A DNA stretch of 64,000 nucleotides from Musa acuminata AAA Group. Taxonomy: Eukaryota; Streptophyta; Magnoliopsida; Zingiberales; Musaceae. The position numbers were made by a program, and so were the translations under genes. Shown one piece after another: positions 1 through 11,300 of this stretch. How positions within the stretch are numbered: position 1 is the stretch's first letter; each line of letters starts with the position of its first letter. Location: assembly GCF_036884655.1 (NCBI RefSeq), contig NC_088338.1:5739501-5803500 (forward strand), in the 5' to 3' direction. Under the pieces are notes generated by a model. The model had not been told where the DNA came from and made no database searches. It worked only from the letters and a program-made list of their open reading frames with translations.

Positions 1-26
1 TATTGAGTGTACAGATTCAAGGATAC

Positions 27-1135
27 TCTCGGACTTGTCTCACTGCATCAGGGTTCTTGTAGCGGCTAAAGCGCTTCACATACTGCATTGACTTTTCAAA
101 CACCCTAAATTATGGAAATGCAACTAAAATGTCACTATTAAAAAGTGAATACCAAAGCATACATGGGAAAAGGGAAGTGAAAAAGACATAATAATATAAG
201 TAACAAAAACACTCACTGGGATATCTGGTTTGTAGGATCATCTGACGTCTGCTGAAGCTGGTCATATTTATGGTCCAGAATACGTGCAACTTCACAGTTC
301 ATCAAACACTTTGCCTTCAAAAATTCTGGAATGTTGCAGAAATAATAACAGTAACATCCATTGACCAGTAAAATAATTTACCAAGCAAGAAAACGTATGA
401 AAGTTAAAATAACTAATTCTTAATGATGATATTAAACAAGGTCAATGCAAAAATATATTCGGATGAATTCTAACACACAATACATACAGCTCATTTTCCT
501 CCTAAAAGCAAACAATCACAAACAACAGATTGAATTTTTTAAAAAATCATTAACATATTATTCCTAGTGTCTCAACATTAAACCTTTCGCCTTATCTAAT
601 AAGTTAATCCACCTCTTTTTCCAAGTGCAGCATGTGAGTATCCTCAGGGATATGTAAGTTACTAATCAAAAGGGGAAGATAATGTTTAAAAGCTTTACAA
701 TTAATCTATCAACACAAAGATCAGGGTTGGAATCTCTAGCACCCTTGACATACATATGGGCGAAATTGGATCAGCAAAAGCAAGACGCCATAAAAAGGAC
801 TTCTCTCTGTTCAAAAGCTCATGATTATGAGGAACATGCATATAGCCAACAAATGGCAGGTCATGGAAGTCTCATCCGTGCTTACAAAACTCAAGGGAAA
901 CATTCTACAACCATAAGTTAGTCGATCAAAGATTTGCAGAAAATCTACAATAGAGAATATCGAAGGTAAACCAACACAATTGGATGGACGCGCGAGATAT
1001 ATCACCATCGACGGATGTCACAGGCGCGATATAACATCGCCAACAGGAACTAGCAGATGAAAAGGTGGATATGAGGAATCGCTCACCTTCGCCGATCTTT
1101 AGTTCGGCGGCGTTCTCTTCCTCCTCCCCAGACAT
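27..1135 (-). CDS. NRPB4: RNA polymerase II subunit 4 (RPB4), 5' part, cut by window edge
   Basis: Rpb4 pairs with Rpb7 to form the stalk of RNA polymerase II in the nucleus. Three coding exons are visible: 1087-1135, 217-325 and 27-104. Joined, they encode an acidic start (MSGEEEENAAELKIG), then FLKAKCLMNCEVARILDHKY, QLQQTSDDP and VFEKSMQYVKRFSRYKNPDA, ending at QVRE plus one base. This matches plant NRPB4 from residue 1 through roughly the first 60 percent of a protein that is usually about 138 aa. The start is the only ATG giving the conserved N-terminus. Introns 105-216 and 326-1086 have GT-AG ends. The third exon is followed by a donor at 26-19 that reads GTATCCTT, a U12-type signature. 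The rest of the gene lies left of the window. A GA microsatellite lies in the presumed leader. Family identity is near certain; the downstream structure cannot be seen. Confidence 0.93.
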
Positions 1136-1273
1136 GTTCGCCCGGCAAAGAAACTTGAAAGATTCCTGGAGAGCAAATAAACATCGGAAACGCAATCGAT
1201 GATTGCTAGGTCAGAAAAGAAACAGATTCTACCCGAAGGAGGTTCAATGGCCCCCAACAAGAGACACACAAAC

Positions 1274-1300
1274 AGAGAGAGAGAGAGAGAGAGAGAGAGG
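1274..1300. repeat. GA microsatellite in the NRPB4 leader region
   Basis: Uninterrupted AG dinucleotides (about 13 units), 140 bp upstream of the NRPB4 ATG; on the transcribed strand it reads as a CT tract. CT/GA tracts in plant leaders can bind BPC/GAGA-type factors, but no function is shown here. Confidence 0.9.
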
Positions 1301-1491
1301 CTCACACGAGGCGGAGACGAGGGAACGAAAGGTGGGCGTCGACGGAGTGGATCGACTTCTCTGCGGGCAAGTGAAACCCTCGACGTAGGGTCGTCAAACA
1401 CAAAGTAACAAGTTTCATATCAATTTCCCGAAAAGTCCTTTTTCGGAGTATTTGTTCTCAATTATGACCTCTTTCTTCCTGCGTGTCCTGT

Positions 1492-1495
<4 letters not shown>

Positions 1496-1577
<82 letters not shown>

Positions 1578-1610
1578 TATTATATATATATATATATACA
1601 TATATATATA
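1496..1610. repeat. AT microsatellite
   Basis: About 115 bp of nearly pure alternating A and T, with a small interruption near 1571-1580. It is self-complementary and probably length-variable. Confidence 0.95.
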
Positions 1611-2396
1611 AAGGATATTAATTCGAGAAGAAAAGCCATTACATCAAGTGGGGAAATGAAGAAGATTATGAAAAAATGATTAAAGGGGTATGCCCTGCTG
1701 CCAATTTATTTGAATGGAAATGATGTACTTTTTTTTTAGTTACATTCATCTAGTGCTAAATCAAACTGGTTGTCTTTAAATAAGCTTACAATTTATTATT
1801 ATTATTTTTTGCTACACCATGGTATTATAAATCTCCACCAACCTTAATTATAAATCCCGTTATAGGTTATCAGGTTGGTTATATGTATGATATATTCTTT
1901 TGAAGATTTGATTGATTTTGGATTGAAACTAATATTATTGTTAATGGATGACAATATGTTAACAAATTAAGCTTCGGCATACCCACAATGAGTGAAAATT
2001 AAATCTTCTGCACACCGACTAAAATTAAGCTTTTTCTTAAAGGCTTCAAATCAAAAGATAAAAAAGGAAAATTTTCATAATATCCGTATGATACACATGC
2101 CTGGTGTGTAGGCCATCCATACTACACATGCCTAGCCTACATACGCTCATAATATATCCAATGAAACAGAAAATAATGACATAAGAGGAACAGAAACAGA
2201 AAATAATTGTAACTTGATAGTTAGAAGTATAATGGTCGTCTTATCAAGATAACAAAAAGCACGAGATGAAACTAAACACTCGGAAACTGGTTGATCTACA
2301 AAGGCTTCATCAGCAACTTCCATATGCGGGCTTGATTGCCTAAACAATCCTTTGTCTGTGGATGTTGAATCGTTTGTTGCACAGCAAATGCAAATT

Positions 2397-5300
2397 TCAA
2401 AGTGCAGAAATGAACTTTTGAATCTTTGCCTGTGCTCGCTCCTTCTCTTCAGGTCCATCAAGATCTCCAATGTTATCGTGATACTCCTGTACCAAAGAGT
2501 TAGGATTGTTTATCAAGCATATTAGACTATGCCTCGACAGACCATAACTCTTTGTTTCTCTCTTATTTCGGTGGCAGCCGATGTGTTAAATGAGATGATA
2601 AACTCGTATGATCAGAAAGATTATGCAATTAACTCTTTAGATCGCAGTTGTATAATCATTGTTCAAGGCACTTAGCATTGTCAAAAAATATCGAACAATG
2701 TACTGATTATTTGCTGCAGCTTGGACTCGTGACTTCCACTGTTATAGATTCTAACAACTTACCGATAAATGAACCAGGTAAATGAGACAGGATACCAAGT
2801 TTAAGGCTTGTGGTGGCAGTAATTTTTTACCTACATATGGTACATTGGTATAGCTCAGATGGTACTGGTACGGTTCCCAAAACTAAAAATCTTGGTCATA
2901 ACTAAAACTATTAAAAAAGATGCTAGCAGGCACTAGATGTATGAGTGATGCACTAAACACCATTTATTCTGAAAAGTGTAAGATAAATGTTTGTGCATCA
3001 ATGCATACCTGAAGTATGCATCTCACATCCTTCTTTGTCAATTTATTCTGCTTAAGAAGCAGCTCAATCCTTTCTCTCATCCTTGAATGACTGAAGCCAA
3101 CAATAACCTCATATCAAAACTAACAACCAGAGATTTTAAAAAGCTGAAAAGTGGATTTTTCACATCTAACTTACTCAGAAGACCAGAGATGTCCCAGTAT
3201 AACAGCAATCAACTGGAATTATGCAAGTGAAGCGCTTTAGTGCAGGAAGAAACAATGGTGAATAGATGACACCAAGAATCCAGAAAAGAGAAAATGACAA
3301 ACAATCATGATCGTGTGCTTACTTGAAGAGTATAAAGCCCAGCTTCGAGCTTTCGGTTATATCGCTCCTCTTCATCAATCTACAAATATTCAGGGTTAGC
3401 TATTGCATCTATAATGAGCATTGGAAGCATTAAAGCCTGATAAGATAGGGACCTCTAAATCATCCAATTGAAGTCTATCAAGTCTTTCAGTCTCGGCTTT
3501 TATTCTGTCTGAGTACCTGCAAATTTTCAGAGATAAGGATCCACCACTAACAGTAAAGAATGCGCCTGCTTCAGAAATGCATTCCATGGAGATGATGTAT
3601 GCAAGATTCCAAACTTTACCGCATATAAAGTTCCATTAGTCGGTCTATCTTTTCACATTCGTTTTCTACAAATTTGCTCAACAATCGTTCCCTTCTTGAA
3701 CCTCTCAGAATACCACCTGCAGAGAACCAACTCCACTTTCTAACCATGTCTTACATGATTTTACCATAAGTAGCTCAAATGTAACTGCAAAAACTACAGA
3801 CACATATATCCGAAAGATACCTGAATACCAGCATAGGAGTATCTTGCATTGTATCATTAGAAAAAGCAGAACACAAGTTATTTGATATAGAGAAGAATTA
3901 GTAACAAGTGATTTGGTATATTTCTGCTAGAGAAATAATATCTTGGTGACAGTTTCCAGCAGCTAATACTTCAGCATTGTGGAGTTTGGGAGATCTGGAG
4001 CAAAGATCAGATGAGGAAAAGCACTAATCATACTTATGAATCAGAGGTTGTAATGCATGTTACTCCTATGATGTACAGTAAATGTTTTATTCACACTATA
4101 AATATTAGAAAAAGGAACCGATATATATTATGGAGAAAGCCACCGATTTCTACATGAGCAATATTGTGGAAAAGGAATAGGAAGTATTTCATATATTTTG
4201 CAACCCATCCTAAAGTTTTATTCCGTAACAGAGACTTCGAAAATAGTGAGTACAGCTAGGATTAAAAATGGAAGATGAAAGTTCAAGATGAAATTCAGTG
4301 AAGAAATGTGCACAAAAGGTAATGAATCTGTTGTTTGCCTTAAAAAAGGCAAGCAGAAAATGATGTTGTACATCAAAATTCACAAAAAAAGTCAAATTTG
4401 GGCAGACAATTTCGATGGGTTAAATGGTAGACCCTAATTAGGGGGGCCAATCTTCAAACTTAAAGGGGCACAAATGTGACAAACACAGAAATAGATGGAG
4501 ATCTTCAGTCTTCTACAGATGTAGTGGCCATGGAACCAGTCAAGTTAGTATAATTTTTTTATAGTATAAAATTCATATACATAAAATATATATATTAGGT
4601 GAACTGATGATCACAAGCCAATCCCACCGAGCCTGTCTAATAATAAGGTCAGGTCAAGATGATGATACCATTAACACCATCTAGACAACTTTTTCAGGTC
4701 ACACGATCAGGATCCAACACTTCTAACGCTACTTTCACTTTAGTGATATGGACTGGATCACATGACTTGAAGATGAAAAAGCTTGGAATGTCAGACTAAA
4801 CTTGAGATAGTACCAAGAGCTTGAAACAATTAAACTTGACATAATGGAAATACACAACAACGATGTTCAACAACAATGAACGAAAACATTAAACAGACCA
4901 GACATCTTTGAGCATTATACTGGACAAGAATCCATCATATGATGTTTCAAACAACAAATCAATTCAATTGCTCCTCAGAGAGATCTTACCTGGCATAATT
5001 TCCATTTTTCGAGTTCCTAAAATAGGAAGTTATTTTCTTGTCATCTTATTGGTTTTTTTTTGTTTTGAAAATGGGCAGAACTTGAATGTAACTTCTAAAC
5101 TTCAAGAGAAAGTGTCTTATTCATCATAGGCCAAGGGTCTAGCATATTTTATTTGGTAGTTTTATAAGTTTTATAAGCAAAAAAATTCTAACTTCTGACT
5201 GTAGCAATTTATGAAAAAATATCCATAGAACACATAAGAAAAGAGAACATTACCAATATATATTTCGTTATCAGTTTCTTTCCCACTCCAAAATACTAAA

Positions 5301-7499
5301 CATCCATAAAAAGAAGAAAAGAAAAACAATAAAATGATGGATTTAACTTGCCTTACCAAATAACGATGCAATGAGTGAAATAAGGCGCTCCTCTAACTCC
5401 TCCTGGTAGCTCTCTTTCTTCTTTTTCTTGCTTACTGGAATCTGAATGGTAGTGGAAATTACAACATGATTAGATGAAAGCAGGAAGGACAAAAGCGTGT
5501 ATAATCTCACAGTAGAAAAAGAAAGAGGGGGGTAATTCAAACAAAAGGATGTTTTACAAATCTTCAAGTTAACTATAGTTCCACAAATAAACCAAAGGCA
5601 TATTGCAAACTCAAGGCGATTTTAATAAGCAAAATGCTGCCTTCAGAAAAAACCAAGGATAACATGCAACAGAACTGTTATGTCAAAAGCAGTATCAACC
5701 AATTACATTAACTTTAAGAAATCTATCCTAGGTTTCATCCTTTGCTCATACCAAGATTTGATTCGTAAAGCAATCCAAAATAAAGCTTGGGAAAGAAAAA
5801 GATAATGGATCATTGAGGAGACGAGATAGATCTAAAACTTCATGATGGTAACTTCAAGAAGAGAAGGAATGTTATATAAAAATGCTAAGATTTTTAAAGT
5901 AGAAGGGCCTAACTTTGTTGTATCTTGACTAATAGCTTTAAACAGATTTTATTTCCTAGCTAATAGGACTACTCAGTTTTTACTACAAATAAAATGAAGG
6001 AGCTGCTTAGGTACTCCATTGAATGCACCAAAATAGGCTGACCTCAACTGTTTTATTCTGAAGGCCACCTCATGGGTAGCTTTGGATTTTCTAGTTCCTT
6101 GAGTAGGAGCAACATAACTAAAAGAAAAGCAAATGAATTGAAAAATTCTCAATCTTGGCAACATTATATGGCATTTCTCATCGATTGAAAAAAACTTAGC
6201 TTTGGTTCCACTAGACAAGAAATGCGACTATAAATTGACCTTTATGAATCACAGACAAACTAAGTGTGGTGAGATACAGATGCAATCACTCAAGAAGTAA
6301 TTCTGGGCAAAGCTATTTCTTAGAGCTTTAGCAAGCAAATACAGCCGTGATCGCAACATCAAAGTACAAGATATATGGATGCAAAGGGAAAATAGAAGAA
6401 TGTAACTTGCCTTACCCATGAACGCTGCGAAAGCTGTCTTCAAACCCAACACATCCACAAACCGCTCACATGCTGGAGGATACTTCGTCATTGCAAAATC
6501 GAGCGCCCTGATCGAAGACCCATAAGCAGACTTCTTCTGCTTCATGATGATGATCATGAGCTCTACGCCCTCTGACTTCAAGAACCTCTCCTTGTTCTCC
6601 ATTGGCATCAGCAGGCAGCATAGGCAGTCAAACAGGTTCTCAAGCATCTCCTCCTCATCCTCGCTCTTTGGATCTCGTGACTTGTACAAAGCCACCGCCT
6701 GCAGCACAGCGTCCACGCCATTCATCTGGCCAAGCCGCTTCTGGTTTGTGGGGCTGTTCTGCAGCAGAATCGCCATGATCTCCGAGGCGTACTGCTTGTT
6801 GGCGTCAAACTCACGCACCTTGATCCTGCCGATGAGCCAGCGCAGCAGCTTTGTCCGCTCGCAGACGAGCTCGGCGACCGCTGGTTTGACCTCAATGAGG
6901 TTCTCGATGGTAGAGAGAGTATTGTAAATGGCGGTGGCCTCGTCAGGGTCGGCCTCGGAGAGGCGGGCGAGGTTCTGTACGAGTAGCTCCAGAGCGTTGT
7001 TCTCAAGAAGGGTGTCGACGAGGACGCGAACGGCCTCCTCGTTGTCATCGTCGTCGCCAAGAACGTCCTCGTCAGTGAGGTCCATGAGGAGGGAGACGAC
7101 GTCGACGGCGATGTCGGCATTGTCGTGGCCAAGTAGGTCGACGAGGGAGGGAACGGTGTTGAGGGCGACGAGCTCCGGGTACAGCTCGGGGGCGCCGGCG
7201 AGGACCTTGAGGCGCTCGATCTCCTCGTGGAGCTCGACCTCGGAGTCGGCGAACTTGTCGGGCTGGTCCGGATACTTCATGCGGGCCTCGAGGTTGTCAC
7301 GAAGGCGGCGCTCAAAGGCGAGCACCAGCTTCTTCAGGGTGCGTAGGTCGAGCACCTCCACGCCGCCGTTCTGCGCCGACTTCTCTACCGCCTCGAGGAG
7401 GGCGAGGTCGACGCCGCCGCCGGCGTCCTGGGACGCGGAGGAGGGGACTGGAGGCGACTCATCTCGCTTACGCTTGTTGTAGTGTTGGTGGTTCTCCAT
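2397..7499 (-). CDS. CTNNBL1: Beta-catenin-like protein 1 (CTNNBL1), 8 exons
   Basis: Exons in transcript order: 6411-7499, 5357-5441, 3620-3716, 3453-3516, 3323-3379, 3175-3212, 3009-3090, 2397-2486. They total 1,602 nt and 533 aa, close to the human protein (about 563 aa). The protein has a basic start with KRKRDE, then armadillo-type helical repeats (LYPELVALNTVPSLVDLL, DLTDEDVLGDDDD) and a conserved tail (GILRGSRRERLLSKF, LYTLQLIAVILGHLW, EYHDNIGDLDGPEE) ending KFISAL. In animals CTNNBL1 is a nuclear armadillo protein that binds CDC5L/PRP19 spliceosome components; the same role in plants is inferred. Intron 1 is best read with a GC donor (AAG then GCAAGT). A GT donor four residues earlier, joined to an acceptor 7 nt downstream, would also keep frame. 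Intron 4 has a weak GTCCCT donor. The start ATG gives the expected acidic/basic N-terminus, with a telo-box just upstream. Confidence 0.94.
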
Positions 7500-8331
7500 G
7501 GAGCCGCGGCTCGGGGAATGAGGGGGAGAGGCGAAACCCTAACCCTAAGTTATGCTGCGGCACTGAGGAGGCCGGAAAGGTTCGAGAAGCTCTGTGGCAA
7601 CTTTGCAATTAATAGCGACTTCAGAAGCAGGCGATTTGGGTTGAGCCAAACTGCAAATAGGTTCAATACCCATTACCAGCCTGACGTGGCACACACATGA
7701 TGACTAATAGGGGTAATATTGTACGTGTCCAGAGAGGACCCCACAGGAAACCTGTCATGTGATTCTTCGCACGGATCTGAACGATGTCCATAAAAAATAT
7801 CGTGCGAATGACAAAGGCATCCATCAATCGGGAACCACGTTTCGTGGCATGAATGATCTCAGCATCTCCACGTAGTTGATCCATTCCCCATTGACCACAC
7901 CAATAATTGACTCCAGAACTGGGTCACGTTCGTTTCCGTGGGCGTCAAGATACCATTTCCTTTTTAATATATATCTACATACACTTAATTCTTCTTATTT
8001 TATTTATTTTATATATTTTTTTAAATTTTAGACTTTAGGTTTTCTGAGAATTTCTGTGTTTTCTTGAGAAATTTGTTGTTATTATTATTATATATACGCA
8101 CAAAAAAATATCTAACCATGACGTTACGGCATTTCCCAATTCCCACGTGGCCTATTTCTTTCTCTCGTGTGCTCGCTTCAATTACCGTCGTTCTCGTCCG
8201 TGATCGCCTCTGCCTCTGCCTCCAACGTGCTTTCCTCCTCGCCCTCCAAACTTCTCTGCCTTCGTACCAAAACCACCGCAGACGCTGCAATCGAAGGGGG
8301 ATCGGAGCGGTCTCCTCTCTTCTCTGGCGAG
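7500..8331. promoter_or_regulatory. Divergent promoter region between CTNNBL1 and adenylate kinase
   Basis: 832 bp separate the two start codons, so both 5' UTRs and promoters must fit here. Near CTNNBL1 lies an AAACCCTAA-type telo-box. The middle is AT-rich (7960-8100). The region next to the adenylate kinase start is C/T-rich and resembles a leader. No TATA box could be assigned with confidence. Confidence 0.6.
7534..7548 (+). promoter_or_regulatory. Telo-box upstream of CTNNBL1
   Basis: The plus strand reads AAACCCTAACCCTAA, 35 bp upstream of the CTNNBL1 ATG. Telo-boxes (AAACCCTAA) are known in plant promoters and leaders of genes active in cycling cells and bind TRB-type Myb proteins. 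Function here is inferred from the motif only. Confidence 0.6.
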
Positions 8332-11300
8332 ATGACGGCCCTGCGCGGCCTGCTGAGAGGAAACGCCGCCGTCAATACGCGCACGGCGGGGAGGTGGATC
8401 TCGTCTGTGGCAGCGGAATCGGGCTTCTCGTTCCCGGCGAGCCAGGCCCGAAAGGGGGTGGCGCCGAGGAGGGATCCCGGGAGCCGGAACGTGCAGTGGG
8501 TGTTCCTGGGCTGCCCGGGCGTCGGGAAGGGGACCTACGCGAGCCGCCTCTCTCGGCTCCTCGGCGTGCCCCACATCGCCACTGGCGATCTCGTTCGCGA
8601 CGAGCTCGCAGCCACGAGTCCTCTATCCAAACAGGTAAGGTCCCTTGGGAAACCCTTTCTTGGCCAATGATTTCATCTTTGTGCTGATCCTTTGGTCGGA
8701 TCACCGAAATCATGGTGGATCTGAGTTTGATTGATGAGACGAAGGATGCGGTTGAATTGGCTTCGGCGTCATTACTTCGTCAATCGAAAGGAAGAAGAGG
8801 ATTCTGGTATTGATTCGTAGAGCTCGATTTGGGGGAGTATTACTATTTCTCCAGCATGATATTTGGCTTAAGAAACGAGAAACAGAGAAGAGCACGACTT
8901 ATTTCCTCTTATTTCTACTTTGTTCCTTCTAGCCTCTTATGAAACCTAGACTACAAATTTAGATAAAAGAAATTAAATAAGTGAAAAAAAATTAAAGTTG
9001 GACTCAAGAGGGTAGGATAATATTTAGGGGAGTAAAGTGAAAATTAATGTTTCTTGTTACTAAGAAATTGATAAGATCATGTCATGAAGCCAACCCTGTT
9101 CGGAGGCTTTTTTTTGGACTAATCTGTATGTGTTGAAGATGTCTTGTGATAAGGGATCAATTGGTCGGCCGACCATTAGTGTTGCCCTTAGGCTCGCGAG
9201 GAATTATCCGCTTTGAGCGATGGGCGTACTTGTATGGTTTTGTCCTTTTAGAGCTCGTGAGCTCCAAAAGGCGCCTCTGAGGGTAAGGGAGACCCAGTGA
9301 ACTTATGAGCCCTTGGTTCCCATACTCTTCAACCAATATGAGACTAAATGGCCTTATCAGTGCTCCCTCCATAGGGGAGCCAAGATGCATGGCTCGGGAG
9401 CGGGTTTGTTTGGCCAAGGTGCAGGCCTCGGGCCCTCCTTCTAGCGCCAATCTGATAAGGGATCATTTGGTCGATCGGCCATTGGTGCAGCCCGTAGGCT
9501 CGCAAAGAATTGTCCGCTTTGGGCGATGAGCATACCCGCACGGTTTTATCCTTTCGAAGCTCGTGAGCTCCAAAAGGCGCTTCTGAGGGTAAGGGAGACC
9601 CGGTGGACTTATGCCCTTGGTTCCTATACTCCTCAACCAATATCAGTAGGAGCTCACGAGCTCTGAAAGGGCAAAACCGTGTGGGTACGCCTATCGCCCA
9701 AAGCAAACAATTCCTCGCGAGCCAATGGGCTGCACCAATGGTCGATCGACCAAATAATCCCTTATCAGATTGCTGCTAGAAGAAGGGTCAAAGGCCTGCA
9801 CCTCGGACGAGCAAACTCGCTCCCGAGCCGTGCACCTCGACTATGAGCTCTTGGCTCTCCTACGGAGGGAGCACTGATAAGGTCATTTAGTCCCACATTG
9901 GTTGAGGAGTATGAGAACCAAGTTTTCATAAGTCCATCGGGTCTCCCTTACCCTCAGAGGCACATTTTGGAGCTCACGAGCTCTAAAAGGGCAAAATAGT
10001 GCATATACGCCCATCGCCCAAAGCGGACAATTCCTCGCGAGCCTACGAGCTGTACCAATGGCTGATTGACTAAATGGTCCCTTATCACCTTGGTTATAAT
10101 AGTGATACTGAATTAAACACTTCTGATGGGAAAACTAGAGGTAACTGGTCACTAGGACATCATGACTGATGGATTCATATGTGTATCATCGTTCATGGTT
10201 GATTGTTTTGTTTTATGAGGAATACTATGGAGGATCACCGCATTCCATAGAGGATGCTGAATTAAACTCTTTTGATGGGAAAACTAGAGGTAACTGGTCA
10301 CTAGGACATCATGAATGACAGATTCATATGTGTATGTTCGGTCATGGTTGATTGTTTTGTTTTATGAGGAAAGCTATGGAGGAACACTGCATTCCAAAAG
10401 TTTTGCATTTTTTTTTTCCTCTGGAATAGTTTGTTCAATACTGGTGCATGACCTAATTATTCTTCCATTTCTATTAAAGGTTGTACCTAGAATGGAGCAC
10501 TTGTCCTCGTGTGACAGTCTAGAGATTAAACTCATGCAAAATACATTCTCAGTCATTAAATTTCTTGAAAAACAAGTGTCCGAAGACATATATCGGATGA
10601 CATGGTTCGGTAACCCCATATTGTTGGGATGATGACCTGGAAAGCTGACAATTGAAGATATGAAGAACAAAAGTTTGGTGTGAATAATAATATTATTTTC
10701 TAATGCGTTTAATGATTCTGTTATGTATCATAATGAAGGATGAACAAACTATAAAGTGAGAAAATTTCTTTTTAGAAGGCATGAAGCAGCCTGATTCCTA
10801 GTAAATATATGGTTGCTTCAACTAAAATAATATTATCTACAAATTACTATCAAAAAAATATTATCTTCAAATTCATGTGGGAAATACGTTTGTTGGGGGA
10901 AATGATAATGGTGATGATAATGCTGCTCAAGTATGCATAGTTTGTGCAGGATGTTGAGAAACCTATTTTGTAGATTTCTTGTGATCTATCAAAATCATAT
11001 TAAGTTATTAGAGGTTAAGAAATTATCAGCTTTAATTATTTCCAAGTTTTGGCATATGGAAGCTGTATATGTCACAGTATTTCAGCTACTGCAAGCTTGT
11101 TAGTTGATAATTTCTTGGAAATTAGAAGTAAAATGAGCTGAACTTGTTTGTGGACTTATTAAATTTATGGCCCTGTCTTCCATATTGCACTCTAAAACTT
11201 TAGTGAGGTAAAACATCCCAGATTATCAATTTTTTGTTGCAGAAATAAAGTGATTTTTTTTTTTTGAGTTATAGAATATTCTCCAAATTAAGCCAAAAAA

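Larger units (their letters stand above)
1136..2396. other. Intergenic: NRPB4 leader/promoter, AT tract, CTNNBL1 3' side
   Basis: About 1.26 kb between two minus-strand genes. The right part holds the CTNNBL1 3' UTR. The left part (about 1136-1400) is the GA-rich NRPB4 leader and promoter. The centre is AT-rich with one long AT microsatellite. No ORF here resembles a protein family. Confidence 0.7.

Noticed and set aside
6928..7482. 184-codon plus-strand ORF opposite CTNNBL1 exon 1
   Set aside because: S/R/T-rich shadow of the armadillo-repeat exon; no domain.
8167..8331. Upstream in-frame ATG that would extend adenylate kinase by 55 residues
   Set aside because: Plant organellar adenylate kinases are about 284 aa, matching the 8332 start; the extension is leader-like. 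Not fully excluded.
9147..10087. Reading the inverted repeat as a MITE or foldback DNA transposon
   Set aside because: The repeat units have TG..CA ends and a repeated LTR-interior-LTR order, which fits miniature LTR elements better; the alternative is kept as the refuting test.
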